A stretch of 64,000 nucleotides of DNA from Thioclava atlantica (GTDB lineage Bacteria > Pseudomonadota > Alphaproteobacteria > Rhodobacterales > Rhodobacteraceae). The stretch lies in the NCBI RefSeq assembly GCF_000737065.1, contig NZ_AQRC01000007.1, positions 124,001-188,000 on the forward strand, written 5' to 3'. The notes beneath the pieces were generated by a model. That model saw nothing but the letters and a program-made list of their open reading frames with translations. It ran no database searches and was not told where the DNA came from. The stretch's first letter is position 1. Each line of letters opens with the position of its first letter. Of this stretch, positions 1 through 9,437 are shown one piece after another. A program made the translations under genes and the position numbers.

Positions 1-467
1 GGCGAGCGGAATTCCAGCGTGTCCGAGAGGATGCAGCTCAGCATCGCGCCCTTCACCCCGCGCGGAGCCTTGGCCACGTCATCGCCCATCAGGTCGTACA
101 TGATGGTGGCGGTGCAGGCGAGCGGGCGCATGGTGATGTCGATCGGCGTGGTGGTCTCGATCCCGCCGGTCAGCTTGTGGTGGTCGATGATCTGCACGAT
201 CTCGGCCGCGTTGATCCCCTCGGGCAGCTCGGCGGGATTGTTGGTGTCGACGATGACGACCTTCTCGCCCTCGGCGATGGTCTCGATGATCTGCGGCTTC
301 TCGAGGCCCCAATGCTCGATCACGAAGGCGGCTTCGGTATTGGGTTCGCCCAGCAGGCAGGGAACCGCGGGGGTGCCCTTCACCTCGCTCAGATACCAGG
401 CCCAGGCGATGGGCGATCCGGTCGAGTCGGTATCGGGGGCCTTGTGGCCGAAAACCTTGGTGGTCAT
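1..467 (-). CDS. ppaC: Manganese-dependent inorganic pyrophosphatase (family II), 3' part outside window
   Basis: Hydrolyses pyrophosphate to two phosphates in the cytoplasm. Only the N-terminal 155 codons lie in the window; the gene continues past the left edge on the minus strand. Start is the ATG at 467. Visible family II (DHH superfamily) signatures are GHKAPDTDS at residues 7-15, VDTN at 73-76 and DHH at 95-97, the metal-ligand motifs of this enzyme class. Family members are about 305-310 aa, so roughly half is seen. No frameshift in the visible part. It reads in the same direction as the TraB/GumN gene upstream, about 110 bp away, but need not be co-transcribed. Confidence 0.93.
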   Translation of the reverse strand, partial: MTTKVFGHKAPDTDSTGSPIAWAWYLSEVKGTPAVPCLLGEPNTEAAFVIEHWGLEKPQIIETIAEGEKVVIVDTNNPAELPEGINAAEIVQIIDHHKLTGGIETTTPIDITMRPLACTATIMYDLMGDDVAKAPRGVKGAMLSCILSDTLEFRS

Positions 468-579
468 GGGTCTTCCTTCGGATGTTCGTCTGTCGCGCGC
501 CTTATAGGCGGTGCAGAAACTCTTGTCACGATTCTGCGGAACGGGAACGCGCCCGGCAACGCGACCGGGCGCCGCGCCC

Positions 580-1581
580 TCACCCGTCGAGCCGGGTGAT
601 CGTCCAGCCATCCTCCTGCAGGAGCTTCAAGAGCCCCTGCTCGCCCGAGAGATGCAGCGCGCCCACCGCGACCACGACGGGGCCTTTCACGGCGGCGGCC
701 TCGATCTTTGGCAGCCAGTTGCGGTTGCGCGCATCCATCATCAGATCCTCGGAAAGCTTCATCTGGCGCTCGACCTCGGCCGGATCCATTCCGCCCGCGA
801 CCGCCTGCTGACGCGCGAGCTCCCAGATGATCCGCGGCTCGCCCCGGAAATAGAGATCGCCCATGGTCACGCCCATGTCCCCCGCAAGCGGCGCGCCGAT
901 CACCGCGGCGCGCAGCATCTCGAGCGCCTCGGGCTCGCTGATCGCGTTGAAGAGCGTGAAGACCGTATCCCACGGCTCGAGCGCCTCGATCGCCACGCCC
1001 CGGCCCTGCGCGCTCTCCATCACCAGCTTGTCGAGCCCCTTCCCGCCCTTGGCGATCTCCTCCATCGCGCAGGGCGGAAGCGAGAGCGTCATCGCCACGA
1101 AGGCGGGCCGCATCTTGGCGGCAAGGAAGGCGGGCATCCCATGCGCGGCAAGCGCGGCCTTGGTCAGATCCCAGTCCTTTTCGGAGAGAAGTTCGGGAAG
1201 CGTCTTGCCGGTCGAGAACATCAGGCTCGGATCGGTGGTCATCGCCTTTTGAAGGCGCGCCTCCTCATTCGGCCCGGCCTCGACCAGAAGCACCGAGGCC
1301 TTGGCGAGCGCCTCCTTGACCCGACCGGCCAGGGCGGCATGGCGCGGATCGGGAAGATGGTAGGTGCCGGCCAGCGTGATCTCCTGCCCGTCCTTGCGGG
1401 CCGCGAACAGGAGCCCCTGAGCGAAGGGCGCGGCATGCGCGGCCTGTTCGAGCTTGGCCTGCTCGGCCTTGGGCATCGCATCGAAGAGGTCGCTGCCGAC
1501 ACATTCCGCGCGCGCGGAAGCGACGAGGAAGAGCCAGACCGGAAGGGCGAGCAGAGCACGCAAGAGAACGCTGTTTTTCAT
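580..1581 (-). CDS. TraB/GumN family protein with signal peptide
   Basis: 333 aa. The start at 1581 is chosen because it gives a classical signal peptide (basic KNSVLLR start, hydrophobic core, SARA cleavage region); the frame stays open to 1716, so longer versions are possible. The family (PF01963) is known by two GxxH motifs: GTYH at about residues 72-75 and GALH near the C-terminus, both present. Members are predicted metal-dependent hydrolases or erythromycin-esterase-like proteins; the bacterial function is not established. The export signal suggests a periplasmic or membrane-bound enzyme. It is divergent from groESL, whose promoter sits in the shared upstream region. Confidence 0.8.
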   Translation of the reverse strand: MKNSVLLRALLALPVWLFLVASARAECVGSDLFDAMPKAEQAKLEQAAHAAPFAQGLLFAARKDGQEITLAGTYHLPDPRHAALAGRVKEALAKASVLLVEAGPNEEARLQKAMTTDPSLMFSTGKTLPELLSEKDWDLTKAALAAHGMPAFLAAKMRPAFVAMTLSLPPCAMEEIAKGGKGLDKLVMESAQGRGVAIEALEPWDTVFTLFNAISEPEALEMLRAAVIGAPLAGDMGVTMGDLYFRGEPRIIWELARQQAVAGGMDPAEVERQMKLSEDLMMDARNRNWLPKIEAAAVKGPVVVAVGALHLSGEQGLLKLLQEDGWTITRLDG

Positions 1582-1697
1582 GCCCGCACAGTGCCACGCG
1601 GCCACGTTCAGGCAAAGCGCGAATATCGCCCCCGTTCCATACGTCATCCGCCCTGCCCGCCGAGCCCCGAAGAAGAAAAATTTTCGCAACGAAGGAG

Positions 1698-1726
1698 TTG
1701 ACGGGCGCATTCTCACCCACTAATTC
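1698..1726 (+). promoter_or_regulatory. Probable groESL housekeeping-type promoter
   Basis: TTGACG at 1698-1703 and TAATTC at 1721-1726 with a 17-bp spacer: a near-consensus -35/-10 pair. Predicted transcription start is near 1733, so the CIRCE operator (1735-1761) covers the initial transcribed region. Sequence match only; the start site is inferred. Confidence 0.65.
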
Positions 1727-1734
1727 CGCTCCTG

Positions 1735-1761
1735 TTAGCACTCCCCTGATGAGAGTGCTAA
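1735..1761 (+). promoter_or_regulatory. CIRCE operator (HrcA site) of groESL
   Basis: Perfect TTAGCACTC (1735-1743), nine-base spacer (1744-1752), GAGTGCTAA (1753-1761). This is the consensus inverted repeat bound by the heat-shock repressor HrcA; it lies 36 bp before the groES ATG. Confidence 0.97.
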
Positions 1762-1797
1762 AGCATTTCAGACCTGGAACCTTAGGGAGTGAGCCAG

Positions 1798-2085
1798 ATG
1801 GCATTCAAACCGCTTCATGACCGTGTGCTGGTCAAGCGCGTGGAGAGCGAAGAAAAAACCAAGGGCGGCCTGATCATCCCCGACAGCGCGAAAGAAAAGC
1901 CCGCCGAGGGCGAGATCGTCGCGGTTGGCGAAGGTGCGCGCAAGGATTCGGGTGAACTGATCGCGCCGGCGGTGAAGGCGGGCGACCGCGTTCTCTTCGG
2001 CAAGTGGTCCGGCACCGAGGTCACGCTCGATGGGCAAGAACTGCTCATCATGAAGGAAAGCGACATCATGGGCATCATCGAATAA
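1798..2085 (+). CDS. groES: Co-chaperonin GroES
   Basis: 95 aa, the standard Hsp10 length. It forms the heptameric lid of the GroEL folding chamber. Recognisable features are the N-terminal [12 protein letters not shown] strand, the mobile-loop region [12 protein letters not shown] and the C-terminal [11 protein letters not shown]. Start: the ATG at 1798 follows a TTAGGGA ribosome-binding site; an in-frame GTG at 1789 overlaps that site and is less likely. Transcribed with groEL, 64 bp downstream, and repressed through the CIRCE operator upstream. Confidence 0.98.
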   Translation: MAFKPLHDRVLVKRVESEEKTKGGLIIPDSAKEKPAEGEIVAVGEGARKDSGELIAPAVKAGDRVLFGKWSGTEVTLDGQELLIMKESDIMGIIE

Positions 2086-2128
2086 GGCGACAGCCCTGTT
2101 CGAGACCCCTGATTTCCCAACGAAATAA

Positions 2129-3796
<1,668 letters not shown>

Positions 3797-3823
3797 TCAG
3801 CCGTTCCCGCTTCGGGATCACGG

Positions 3824-3851
3824 AAAGGGCGCCTCTCGGGGCGCCCTTTTC
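3824..3851 (+). terminator. Rho-independent terminator of groESL
   Basis: Stem AAAGGGCGCC / GGCGCCCTTT followed by a T-rich run (TTTTCTTTTT), 28 bp after the groEL stop. Confidence 0.9.
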
Positions 3852-3931
3852 TTTTTGCGGATATTGGGATCTTTCCGGTCGGCGACGCGCCCGAAATTGA
3901 CATCGCCTGCGAAGGTGCGGAGCATCGCCAT

Positions 3932-4822
3932 GTGACGAAAGCGGATCTTCATACCCACTGGATTGCCTCCTCCGGACGCGAGGGCGGCAGCGGAGCCTCG
4001 CAGGTCCGTTTCCCCTATTGGAGCTTCACCAAAACGGTGATCGCCATCTGCGCGCTCAATCTTGCCGAGAGTGGCGCTCTGGACCTGGATGCGCCACTGG
4101 CCGGCGAGCCCTACAGCCTTCGCCACCTCCTCGCGCACACCTCCGGGCTGCCCGATTACGCGCAGCTTGCGGAGTATCATCGCGCCGTCAGCCGTGGGGA
4201 GCCGCCCTGGTCGCGCGACGCGCTTCTCGACAGGGTGATGCGCAACGGCCCGTTGTTTCGACCGGGCGTGGGCTGGTCCTACTCGAATGTCGGCTACATG
4301 CGTGCGCGGGAGGAGATCGAGCGGGCGACCGGGAAGCCGCTGAAAGACCTTGTTTCCGATCTGATCTGCGCGCCGCTGGGGTTGGAGAGCGTGCGACTGG
4401 CGGAAACAGAGGCGCAGTTCGCCTCTCTGCACTGGACAGCCGCCGGAGATTACGATCCGGGCTGGGTCTATCACGGCTGCCTGACCGGCACTGCCGCGGA
4501 TGCCGCCCGATTGCTGCACGCTCTGTGTTCGGGGCATCTGCTGTCCCCCGAGGCCCGCGCGCAGATGCTCCAAGAGCGCCCGGTGGGAGGCGCCCTGCCG
4601 GGTCGTCCCTGGACGAGATGCGGATATGGACTCGGGCTGATGCGCGGGGAAATGCAGCGCGTGGGCGCCGCGATCGGGCATTCGGGAAGCGGCCCCTTCA
4701 GCGTGAACGCCGTCTATCATTTTCCCGAAGCGCCCGAGCCCGTTACCGTCGCCTGCTTCACAGATGGCACCGATCCGGGCGTCGCGGAGTTCGAAGCCGT
4801 GACCATCGCTGAGGGCATCTGA
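3932..4822 (+). CDS. Serine hydrolase of the beta-lactamase / penicillin-binding protein family; start uncertain
   Basis: 296 aa from a GTG at 3932. Carries the three serine-beta-lactamase-fold motifs in order: SFTK (SxxK, about residues 31-34), YSN (117-119) and HSGSG (about 250), so the nucleophile Ser and general base are intact. Substrate unknown; the family includes esterases, peptidases and beta-lactamases. Odd point: the nucleophile lies only 31 residues from this start, whereas family members usually have an extra N-terminal strand region. The same frame stays open and protein-like upstream to about 3842 but offers no ATG, GTG or TTG, and there is no ribosome-binding site at 3932. The gene either uses a rare start (ATT/ATC near 3863-3869) or has lost its 5' end. 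No signal peptide is visible. Confidence 0.75.
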   Translation: MTKADLHTHWIASSGREGGSGASQVRFPYWSFTKTVIAICALNLAESGALDLDAPLAGEPYSLRHLLAHTSGLPDYAQLAEYHRAVSRGEPPWSRDALLDRVMRNGPLFRPGVGWSYSNVGYMRAREEIERATGKPLKDLVSDLICAPLGLESVRLAETEAQFASLHWTAAGDYDPGWVYHGCLTGTAADAARLLHALCSGHLLSPEARAQMLQERPVGGALPGRPWTRCGYGLGLMRGEMQRVGAAIGHSGSGPFSVNAVYHFPEAPEPVTVACFTDGTDPGVAEFEAVTIAEGI

Positions 4823-4935
4823 GCGCTCCCGTTACGCGAAGCCGGGAAATCCGGCATGCGAAAGAGGTCCGTTGTATTGACACTGGAACCCTGCCCCGCC
4901 CCGCGCTAGCGTCGGGGAAACTGCGGGAGGGAACG

Positions 4936-5691
4936 ATGATAAATCTGGCACTCGTCACGGGCGCGGCGCGCGGGATCGGACTGGCGACGACGCAGCTCTT
5001 TCTCGAGATGGGCTGGCAGGTGGTGATGGTCGATCGCGACAGCGACGAGCTGGAAGCGGTGGCCGGCGAATTGAAAGGCGTGCATCCGATCCTGTGCGAT
5101 GTCGGCAGCGCGGAGAACGTGGCGGTGATGGCCGAGGAGGTCGGCCGGATCGCGCAATACGGGCTCAACGCTCTGGTGAACAATGCCGGCGTGGCCGAGT
5201 TCATGCCGATCGGCGAGACCGATTTCGCGACGTGGGATCGGGTCATGCAGGTCAATCTCGACGGGGTCTTCCTGATGAGCCAGGCGCTCACGCCGCTCCT
5301 CGCGAAAGCGAGGGGGTCGATCGTGAACATCTCCTCGATCTCGGGGCTGCGCGCCTCGACGCTGCGGGTCGCCTATGGCACCTCGAAGGCGGCGGTGAAC
5401 GCGCTCACCCGGCAACAGGCGGTGGAGCTGGGCGAACTCGGCATCCGCGCCAACGCGGTCGCGCCGGGGCCTGTGCGCACCAAGCTCGCGATGGCGGTGC
5501 ATAGCGAGGAGATCATCGCGGCCTATCACGACGCGATCCCGCTCAATCGCTACGGCTCGGAACGCGAGATCGCGGAAGCCGTCTGCTTCCTCGCCTCCGA
5601 CCGCGCAAGCTATATCACCGGGCAGGTGCTCGCCGCCGATGGCGGGTTCGAGGCGACCGGTATCGGCCTCCCCGCGCTCCGGAAGAAGTGA
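4936..5691 (+). CDS. SDR-family NAD(P)-dependent oxidoreductase
   Basis: 251 aa classical short-chain dehydrogenase/reductase. Cofactor motif TGAARGIG at residues 8-15, NNAG at 82-85, catalytic serine in NISS (about 133-134) and YGTSK (Tyr147, Lys151). A C-terminal ADGGF segment is typical of the FabG-like subgroup. The substrate cannot be read from sequence. A GGGAGGG ribosome-binding site precedes the ATG. It lies 190 bp upstream of the valine-degradation operon on the same strand, but operator-like palindromes and a promoter-sized gap separate them, so co-regulation is possible and co-transcription unproven. Confidence 0.88.
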   Translation: MINLALVTGAARGIGLATTQLFLEMGWQVVMVDRDSDELEAVAGELKGVHPILCDVGSAENVAVMAEEVGRIAQYGLNALVNNAGVAEFMPIGETDFATWDRVMQVNLDGVFLMSQALTPLLAKARGSIVNISSISGLRASTLRVAYGTSKAAVNALTRQQAVELGELGIRANAVAPGPVRTKLAMAVHSEEIIAAYHDAIPLNRYGSEREIAEAVCFLASDRASYITGQVLAADGGFEATGIGLPALRKK

Positions 5692-5767
5692 GATGAAGGT
5701 CGCGGTGGCCCCGTCCGACGAAAGCGGCGGAACGTCGTGCCCCGCGCTCGCGGCCAGATGACGGGCC

Positions 5768-5781
5768 GAACACGGGTGTTC
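5768..5781. promoter_or_regulatory. Palindrome GAACAC-GG-GTGTTC, candidate operator
   Basis: Perfect 6-bp arms with 2-bp centre, about 100 bp upstream of the acyl-CoA dehydrogenase. The 10-mer ACGGGTGTTC at 5772-5781 recurs at 5833-5842 inside a second palindrome, which suggests two sites for one dimeric (for example TetR/AcrR-type) regulator. The regulator is not in the window. Confidence 0.45.
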
Positions 5782-5799
5782 CCGATACGCCACCTCCCC

Positions 5800-5820
5800 C
5801 CTTGCAAAACTCCTGCAAGG
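5800..5820. promoter_or_regulatory. Inverted repeat CCTTGCA-N7-TGCAAGG
   Basis: Perfect 7-bp arms at 5800-5806 and 5814-5820 in the leader of the valine operon, between the two GTGTTC palindromes. Could be an operator or a small hairpin; no T tract, so not a terminator. Confidence 0.35.
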
Positions 5821-5828
5821 ATTCGAAA

Positions 5829-5844
5829 TTAAACGGGTGTTCAA
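5829..5844. promoter_or_regulatory. Palindrome TTAAAC-GGGT-GTTCAA, candidate operator
   Basis: Arms match at 5 of 6 positions; 39 bp upstream of the acyl-CoA dehydrogenase ATG. Shares ACGGGTGTTC with the 5768-5781 palindrome. Fits the usual form of TetR-type operators of acyl-CoA catabolism genes; assignment is inference. Confidence 0.45.
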
Positions 5845-5882
5845 TTCATCCGTCCAATCGGCGAACTCGGGGGAGGAGTTTC

Positions 5883-7028
5883 ATGGATTACGCGCTCAGC
5901 GAGGAACAGCAGGCCATTTTCGACATGGCCCATGCCTTCGGGCAGGATGAGATCGCGCCCCATGCGGCGGATTGGGAAGGGGCCGGCACGATCCCGAAGG
6001 AGCTTTGGCCCAAGGTCGCGGAGCTGGGGCTGGGCGGGATCTACGTCTCCGAGGAGTATGGCGGCTCGGGCCTGTCGCGCCTCGATGCGACGCTCGTCTT
6101 CGAGGCGCTCGCGATGGCCTGCCCCGCCGTGGGCTCGTTCCTGTCGATCCACAACATGTGCGGCGGGATGATCGACAAGTTCGGCACCGAGGAGGACAAG
6201 GCGCGCTGGCTGCCCGACCTCACCAGCATGACCAAGATCTTCTCCTATTGCCTGACCGAGCCGGGATCGGGTTCGGACGCGGCGGCTTTGCGCACCCGCG
6301 CCCAACGCACCAATGAGGGCTGGAAGCTCAACGGCACCAAGGCCTTCATCTCGGGCGGCGGCTATTCGGATGTCTATGTGACGATGGTGCGCTCGGGCGG
6401 CGACGGGCCGAAGGGCATCTCGACGATCGTCGTCGAGGATGGCACCGCGGGGCTCAGCTTCGGCGCGCTCGAGAAGAAGATGGGCTGGAAGGCGCAGCCC
6501 ACCGCGCAGGTGCAATTCGACGATTGCGTGGTCCCGGCCGAGAACCTGCTGGGCGAGGAAGGCCGCGGTTTCGCCTATGCGATGGCGGGTCTCGATGGCG
6601 GGCGTCTCAACATCGCGGCCTCGGCGCTCGGCGGCGCGCAGACCGCGCTGAACCAGACGCTGAGCTATATGGGCGAGCGCAAGGCGTTCGGCAAATCGCT
6701 CGACCAGTTCCAGGCGCTGCAATTCCGCCTCGCCGAGATGGAGGTGAAGCTGCAATCGGCCCGCACCTTCCTGCGCCAGGCCGCGTGGAAGCTCGACAAC
6801 AAGACCCCCGACGCGACCAAGTTCTGCGCGATGGCCAAACTCTACGTGACCGATGCCGCATTCGAGGTGGCCAATCAGTGCCTGCAATTGCATGGTGGCT
6901 ACGGATACCTTGCCGATTACGGGATCGAGAAGATCGTGCGCGACCTGCGCGTGCACCAGATCCTCGAAGGCACCAACGAGATCATGCGGCTGATCGTGAG
7001 CCGCGCGATGCTGGCGGAACGGGGCTGA
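5883..7028 (+). CDS. Acyl-CoA dehydrogenase, probably isobutyryl-CoA dehydrogenase
   Basis: 381 aa FAD enzyme that oxidises acyl-CoA to the 2-enoyl-CoA. Start is the ATG at 5883 (MDYALSEEQQ) behind GGGGGAGGAG. Visible family features: the FAD-binding stretch FSYCLTEPGSGSDA, the C-terminal HGGYGY and the catalytic-base region LEGTNEIMR. With 3-hydroxyisobutyryl-CoA hydrolase and 3-hydroxyisobutyrate dehydrogenase immediately downstream, the likely substrate is isobutyryl-CoA in valine breakdown (isobutyryl-CoA to methacrylyl-CoA). The context makes this specificity likely; the sequence alone would not separate it from short-chain acyl-CoA dehydrogenases. The next gene starts 1 nt after the stop. 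Confidence 0.9.
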   Translation: MDYALSEEQQAIFDMAHAFGQDEIAPHAADWEGAGTIPKELWPKVAELGLGGIYVSEEYGGSGLSRLDATLVFEALAMACPAVGSFLSIHNMCGGMIDKFGTEEDKARWLPDLTSMTKIFSYCLTEPGSGSDAAALRTRAQRTNEGWKLNGTKAFISGGGYSDVYVTMVRSGGDGPKGISTIVVEDGTAGLSFGALEKKMGWKAQPTAQVQFDDCVVPAENLLGEEGRGFAYAMAGLDGGRLNIAASALGGAQTALNQTLSYMGERKAFGKSLDQFQALQFRLAEMEVKLQSARTFLRQAAWKLDNKTPDATKFCAMAKLYVTDAAFEVANQCLQLHGGYGYLADYGIEKIVRDLRVHQILEGTNEIMRLIVSRAMLAERG

Positions 7029-7029
7029 G

Positions 7030-8076
7030 ATGTCCGACGAGACGATGATCGCACGCAAGGAGGGCCGCGCCGGGCGGCTCACCTTCAACCGGCCGAAAGC
7101 GCTCAACGCGCTCGACCATGACATGGCGATGGCGATCGAGGCCGCGCTCGACGCGTGGCGCGACGATCCGGAGGTGGATCTGGTCGTGATCGACGCCGAG
7201 GACGAGCGCGCCTTCTGCTCGGGCGGGGACATTGCCGCCGTCTATCGCGCCGGGATCGCCGGGGATTACGCGCCCGGGCGCGATTTCTGGCGCGACGAAT
7301 ACCGGATGAACGCGAAGATCGCCGAGTTCCCGAAACCGATCGTCGCCTTCATGCAGGGCTTCGTGATGGGCGGCGGCGTGGGCGTGGGCGGCCATGCGAG
7401 CCACCGCATCATCGGCGAGAGCACCCAGGTCGCGATGCCCGAAAGCGGGATCGGCCTCATTCCGGATGTGGGCGGCACGCTGCTGCTGGCGCGCGCGCCC
7501 GGGCGCGTGGGCGAATATCTGGGCGTCACCGGCACGCGGATGGGAGCGGCGGATGCGCTTTACGCGGGCTTCGCCGACCGCTTCCTGCCCGAGACGACAT
7601 GGGACACGGTGAAGGCCAGGCTGATCGAGAGCGGCGATGTCGCCACCCTGCCCGAGGGTGAAGCGCCCCCCGAGCCCGGCAGCCTCGCCTCCCTTCAGCC
7701 CGAGATCGACGCCGCCTTCGCGGCCCCCGACATCCACGGCGTGATCGACGCGCTCGAGGTCGAGGGCGGGGACTTCGCGGGACGCTGCCTGAAAGCGATC
7801 CGCCGCAATTCGGCGCTCTCGATGGAGGCGACGATGCGGCTGATCCGGACGACCCGCGCCGAGAACACGATCCGCGCCGCGCTCGAACACGAGTTCCGCT
7901 TTACCTGGCGGGCGGCGGAGCTAGGTGACTTTCTCGAAGGGGTGCGGGCGCAGATCATCGACAAGGACCGCAACCCGCATTGGAAATACGCTCTGGACAC
8001 GCTGCCCGAGGAGGCGGTGGCGCGCATGCTGGAGCCGCTGGGGCCGGACTGGGCCATCTGGGAGGAGACAAAATGA
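7030..8076 (+). CDS. Enoyl-CoA hydratase/isomerase family, probable 3-hydroxyisobutyryl-CoA hydrolase
   Basis: 348 aa, longer than plain enoyl-CoA hydratases (about 260 aa) and matching the hydrolase subgroup. Crotonase-fold oxyanion-hole segments are present: FCSGGDIAAVY and GGGVGVGG, then MPESGIGLIPDVGG, which is characteristic of the hydrolase subgroup. It releases free 3-hydroxyisobutyrate from its CoA ester, the step before mmsB. No crotonase for the methacrylyl-CoA hydration step is encoded next to it, so that enzyme must be elsewhere. It sits between the acyl-CoA dehydrogenase and mmsB and overlaps mmsB by 4 nt (ATGA), implying translational coupling. Confidence 0.88.
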   Translation: MSDETMIARKEGRAGRLTFNRPKALNALDHDMAMAIEAALDAWRDDPEVDLVVIDAEDERAFCSGGDIAAVYRAGIAGDYAPGRDFWRDEYRMNAKIAEFPKPIVAFMQGFVMGGGVGVGGHASHRIIGESTQVAMPESGIGLIPDVGGTLLLARAPGRVGEYLGVTGTRMGAADALYAGFADRFLPETTWDTVKARLIESGDVATLPEGEAPPEPGSLASLQPEIDAAFAAPDIHGVIDALEVEGGDFAGRCLKAIRRNSALSMEATMRLIRTTRAENTIRAALEHEFRFTWRAAELGDFLEGVRAQIIDKDRNPHWKYALDTLPEEAVARMLEPLGPDWAIWEETK

Positions 8077-8945
8077 AAATCGCATTCATCGGACTTGGCA
8101 ACATGGGCGGGCCGATGGCCGCCAATCTGGTCGCGGCGGGCCATCAGGTGATCGGCTTCGATCTGACCGCACCGATGCCCGAAGGCGTCGGGCAGGCGAC
8201 CACCGCCGCGGCCGCGGCGCAGGAGGCGGAGGTCGTCATCACCATGCTGCCCAATGGCCAGATCCTGCGCGAGGTCGCCAAGGAGGTGATCCCGGCGATG
8301 CAGGACGGCGCGGTGCTGTGCGATTGCTCGACCGTCGATGTGGAAAGCGCGCGTGCGGTCGCGAAGATGGCGGCCGATCGGGGCCTCGGCGCGCTCGATG
8401 CGCCCGTCTCGGGCGGCGTCGGCGGGGCCACGCAGGGCACGCTCACCTTCATGGTCGGCGGCCCGGCAGACGCCTTCACCACCGTCAAGCCGCTCTTCGA
8501 CGTGATGGGCCAGAAGGCGGTGCATTGCGGCGATGCGGGCGCGGGCCAATCGGCCAAGATCTGCAACAACATGATCCTCGGCGTCACGATGCTCGCCACC
8601 TGCGAGGCCTTCGCGCTGGCCGACAAGCTCGGCCTCGACCGGCAGAAGATGTTTGACGTGGTCTCGACCTCCTCGGGCTATAGCTGGTCGATGAACGCCT
8701 ATTGTCCGGCGCCGGGCGTGGGCCCGCAAACCCCCGCCGATAACGACTACAAGCCCGGTTTCGCCTCGGAACTGATGCTCAAGGACCTGCGGCTGAGCCA
8801 GCAGGCCGCCGAAGGCGCGGATGCCGACACCCCGATGGGCAAGCTCGCCACCGCGCTCTATGCCGCCTTCGTCGAGGCCGAGGACGGCAAGGGCAAGGAT
8901 TTCTCGGCCATGCTGCCGCGTTTCGAAAAGCGCGGGCGCAGCTGA
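8073..8945 (+). CDS. mmsB: 3-hydroxyisobutyrate dehydrogenase
   Basis: 290 aa beta-hydroxyacid dehydrogenase that oxidises 3-hydroxyisobutyrate to methylmalonate semialdehyde with NAD. N-terminal Rossmann motif GLGNMGGPMA (residues 7-16), the substrate-binding DAPVSGGVGGA segment and the catalytic lysine in GQSAKICNNMIL. The ATG at 8073 overlaps the preceding stop. The next enzyme of the pathway (mmsA) is not in the window. A GC hairpin follows the stop. Confidence 0.93.
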   Translation: MKIAFIGLGNMGGPMAANLVAAGHQVIGFDLTAPMPEGVGQATTAAAAAQEAEVVITMLPNGQILREVAKEVIPAMQDGAVLCDCSTVDVESARAVAKMAADRGLGALDAPVSGGVGGATQGTLTFMVGGPADAFTTVKPLFDVMGQKAVHCGDAGAGQSAKICNNMILGVTMLATCEAFALADKLGLDRQKMFDVVSTSSGYSWSMNAYCPAPGVGPQTPADNDYKPGFASELMLKDLRLSQQAAEGADADTPMGKLATALYAAFVEAEDGKGKDFSAMLPRFEKRGRS

Positions 8946-8954
8946 CGCAATCGC

Positions 8955-8982
8955 GGGCGCGCGCGGGATCTCGCGCGCGCCC
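8955..8982. terminator. GC-rich hairpin after the valine operon
   Basis: GGGCGCGCGCG / CGCGCGCGCCC, 11-bp stem and 6-base loop GGATCT, beginning 10 bp after the mmsB stop. No T tract follows, so intrinsic termination is doubtful; it may be a 3'-end stabiliser or Rho-assisted site. A hairpin sharing the GGGATCTCGCGCGC core occurs at 63967-63990. Confidence 0.5.
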
Positions 8983-9077
8983 CCTCTCCTGCCTGTGCCC
9001 CCGAGTTTAATCCTTGCCGCCGCGCGACGCGTAGAGTTATCAATATCTTACGCAATCGCCTCGAAGGAGGGGACATC

Positions 9078-9275
9078 ATGTTCAAACGCAATGTCGGCGG
9101 CATCGACCGCATCGTGCGCATCGTGGTCGGGCTCGGCCTGATCCTCGGCTACTTCCTGAACCCGGAAGGCGCCTATAGCTGGCTTTACTGGCTGGGGGTG
9201 ATCCCGCTCGCCACGGGCCTGCTCGGGACCTGCGGGCTCTATACCCTGCTCGGGATCAATACCTGCAAGCGCTGA
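9078..9275 (+). CDS. DUF2892 (YgaP-type) small inner-membrane protein
   Basis: 65 aa. N-terminal FKRNVGGIDRIVRIVVG is the hallmark of DUF2892, followed by two hydrophobic helices (about residues 13-30 and 35-57) and a C-terminal cysteine pair region (GTCGLYTLLGINTCK). Family members are membrane anchors, sometimes fused to rhodanese domains; the role here is unknown. A strong GAAGGAGG ribosome-binding site precedes the ATG. It stands alone between two hairpin-bounded transcription units. Confidence 0.85.
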   Translation: MFKRNVGGIDRIVRIVVGLGLILGYFLNPEGAYSWLYWLGVIPLATGLLGTCGLYTLLGINTCKR

Positions 9276-9397
9276 AGCGGACCGCCTAGGCGCCCTGACC
9301 TTCTTCTGTCCCGCCGCGTCTCGGCAGTCTTTCGCCGCGTCATGCGCCAAGCCTTGCCGAGCCGCGAAAAGCCCGATGGAACAGCAGCGGGCCTCCG

Positions 9398-9420
9398 TTC
9401 ATTACTGCGTGCAGAATGAA
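9398..9420. promoter_or_regulatory. Imperfect palindrome in front of the first RcnB-like gene
   Basis: TTCATTACTGC-GT-GCAGAATGAA: two arms that pair except for one extra base, ending 17 bp before the ATG and just upstream of the ribosome-binding site. Possible operator or leader hairpin. Confidence 0.3.
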
Positions 9421-9437
9421 TGGAAAGGAGTGGTCGC

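Noticed and set aside
12-600. Plus-strand open frames across the left edge
   Set aside because: They are antisense to the family II pyrophosphatase, whose motifs are exact on the minus strand.
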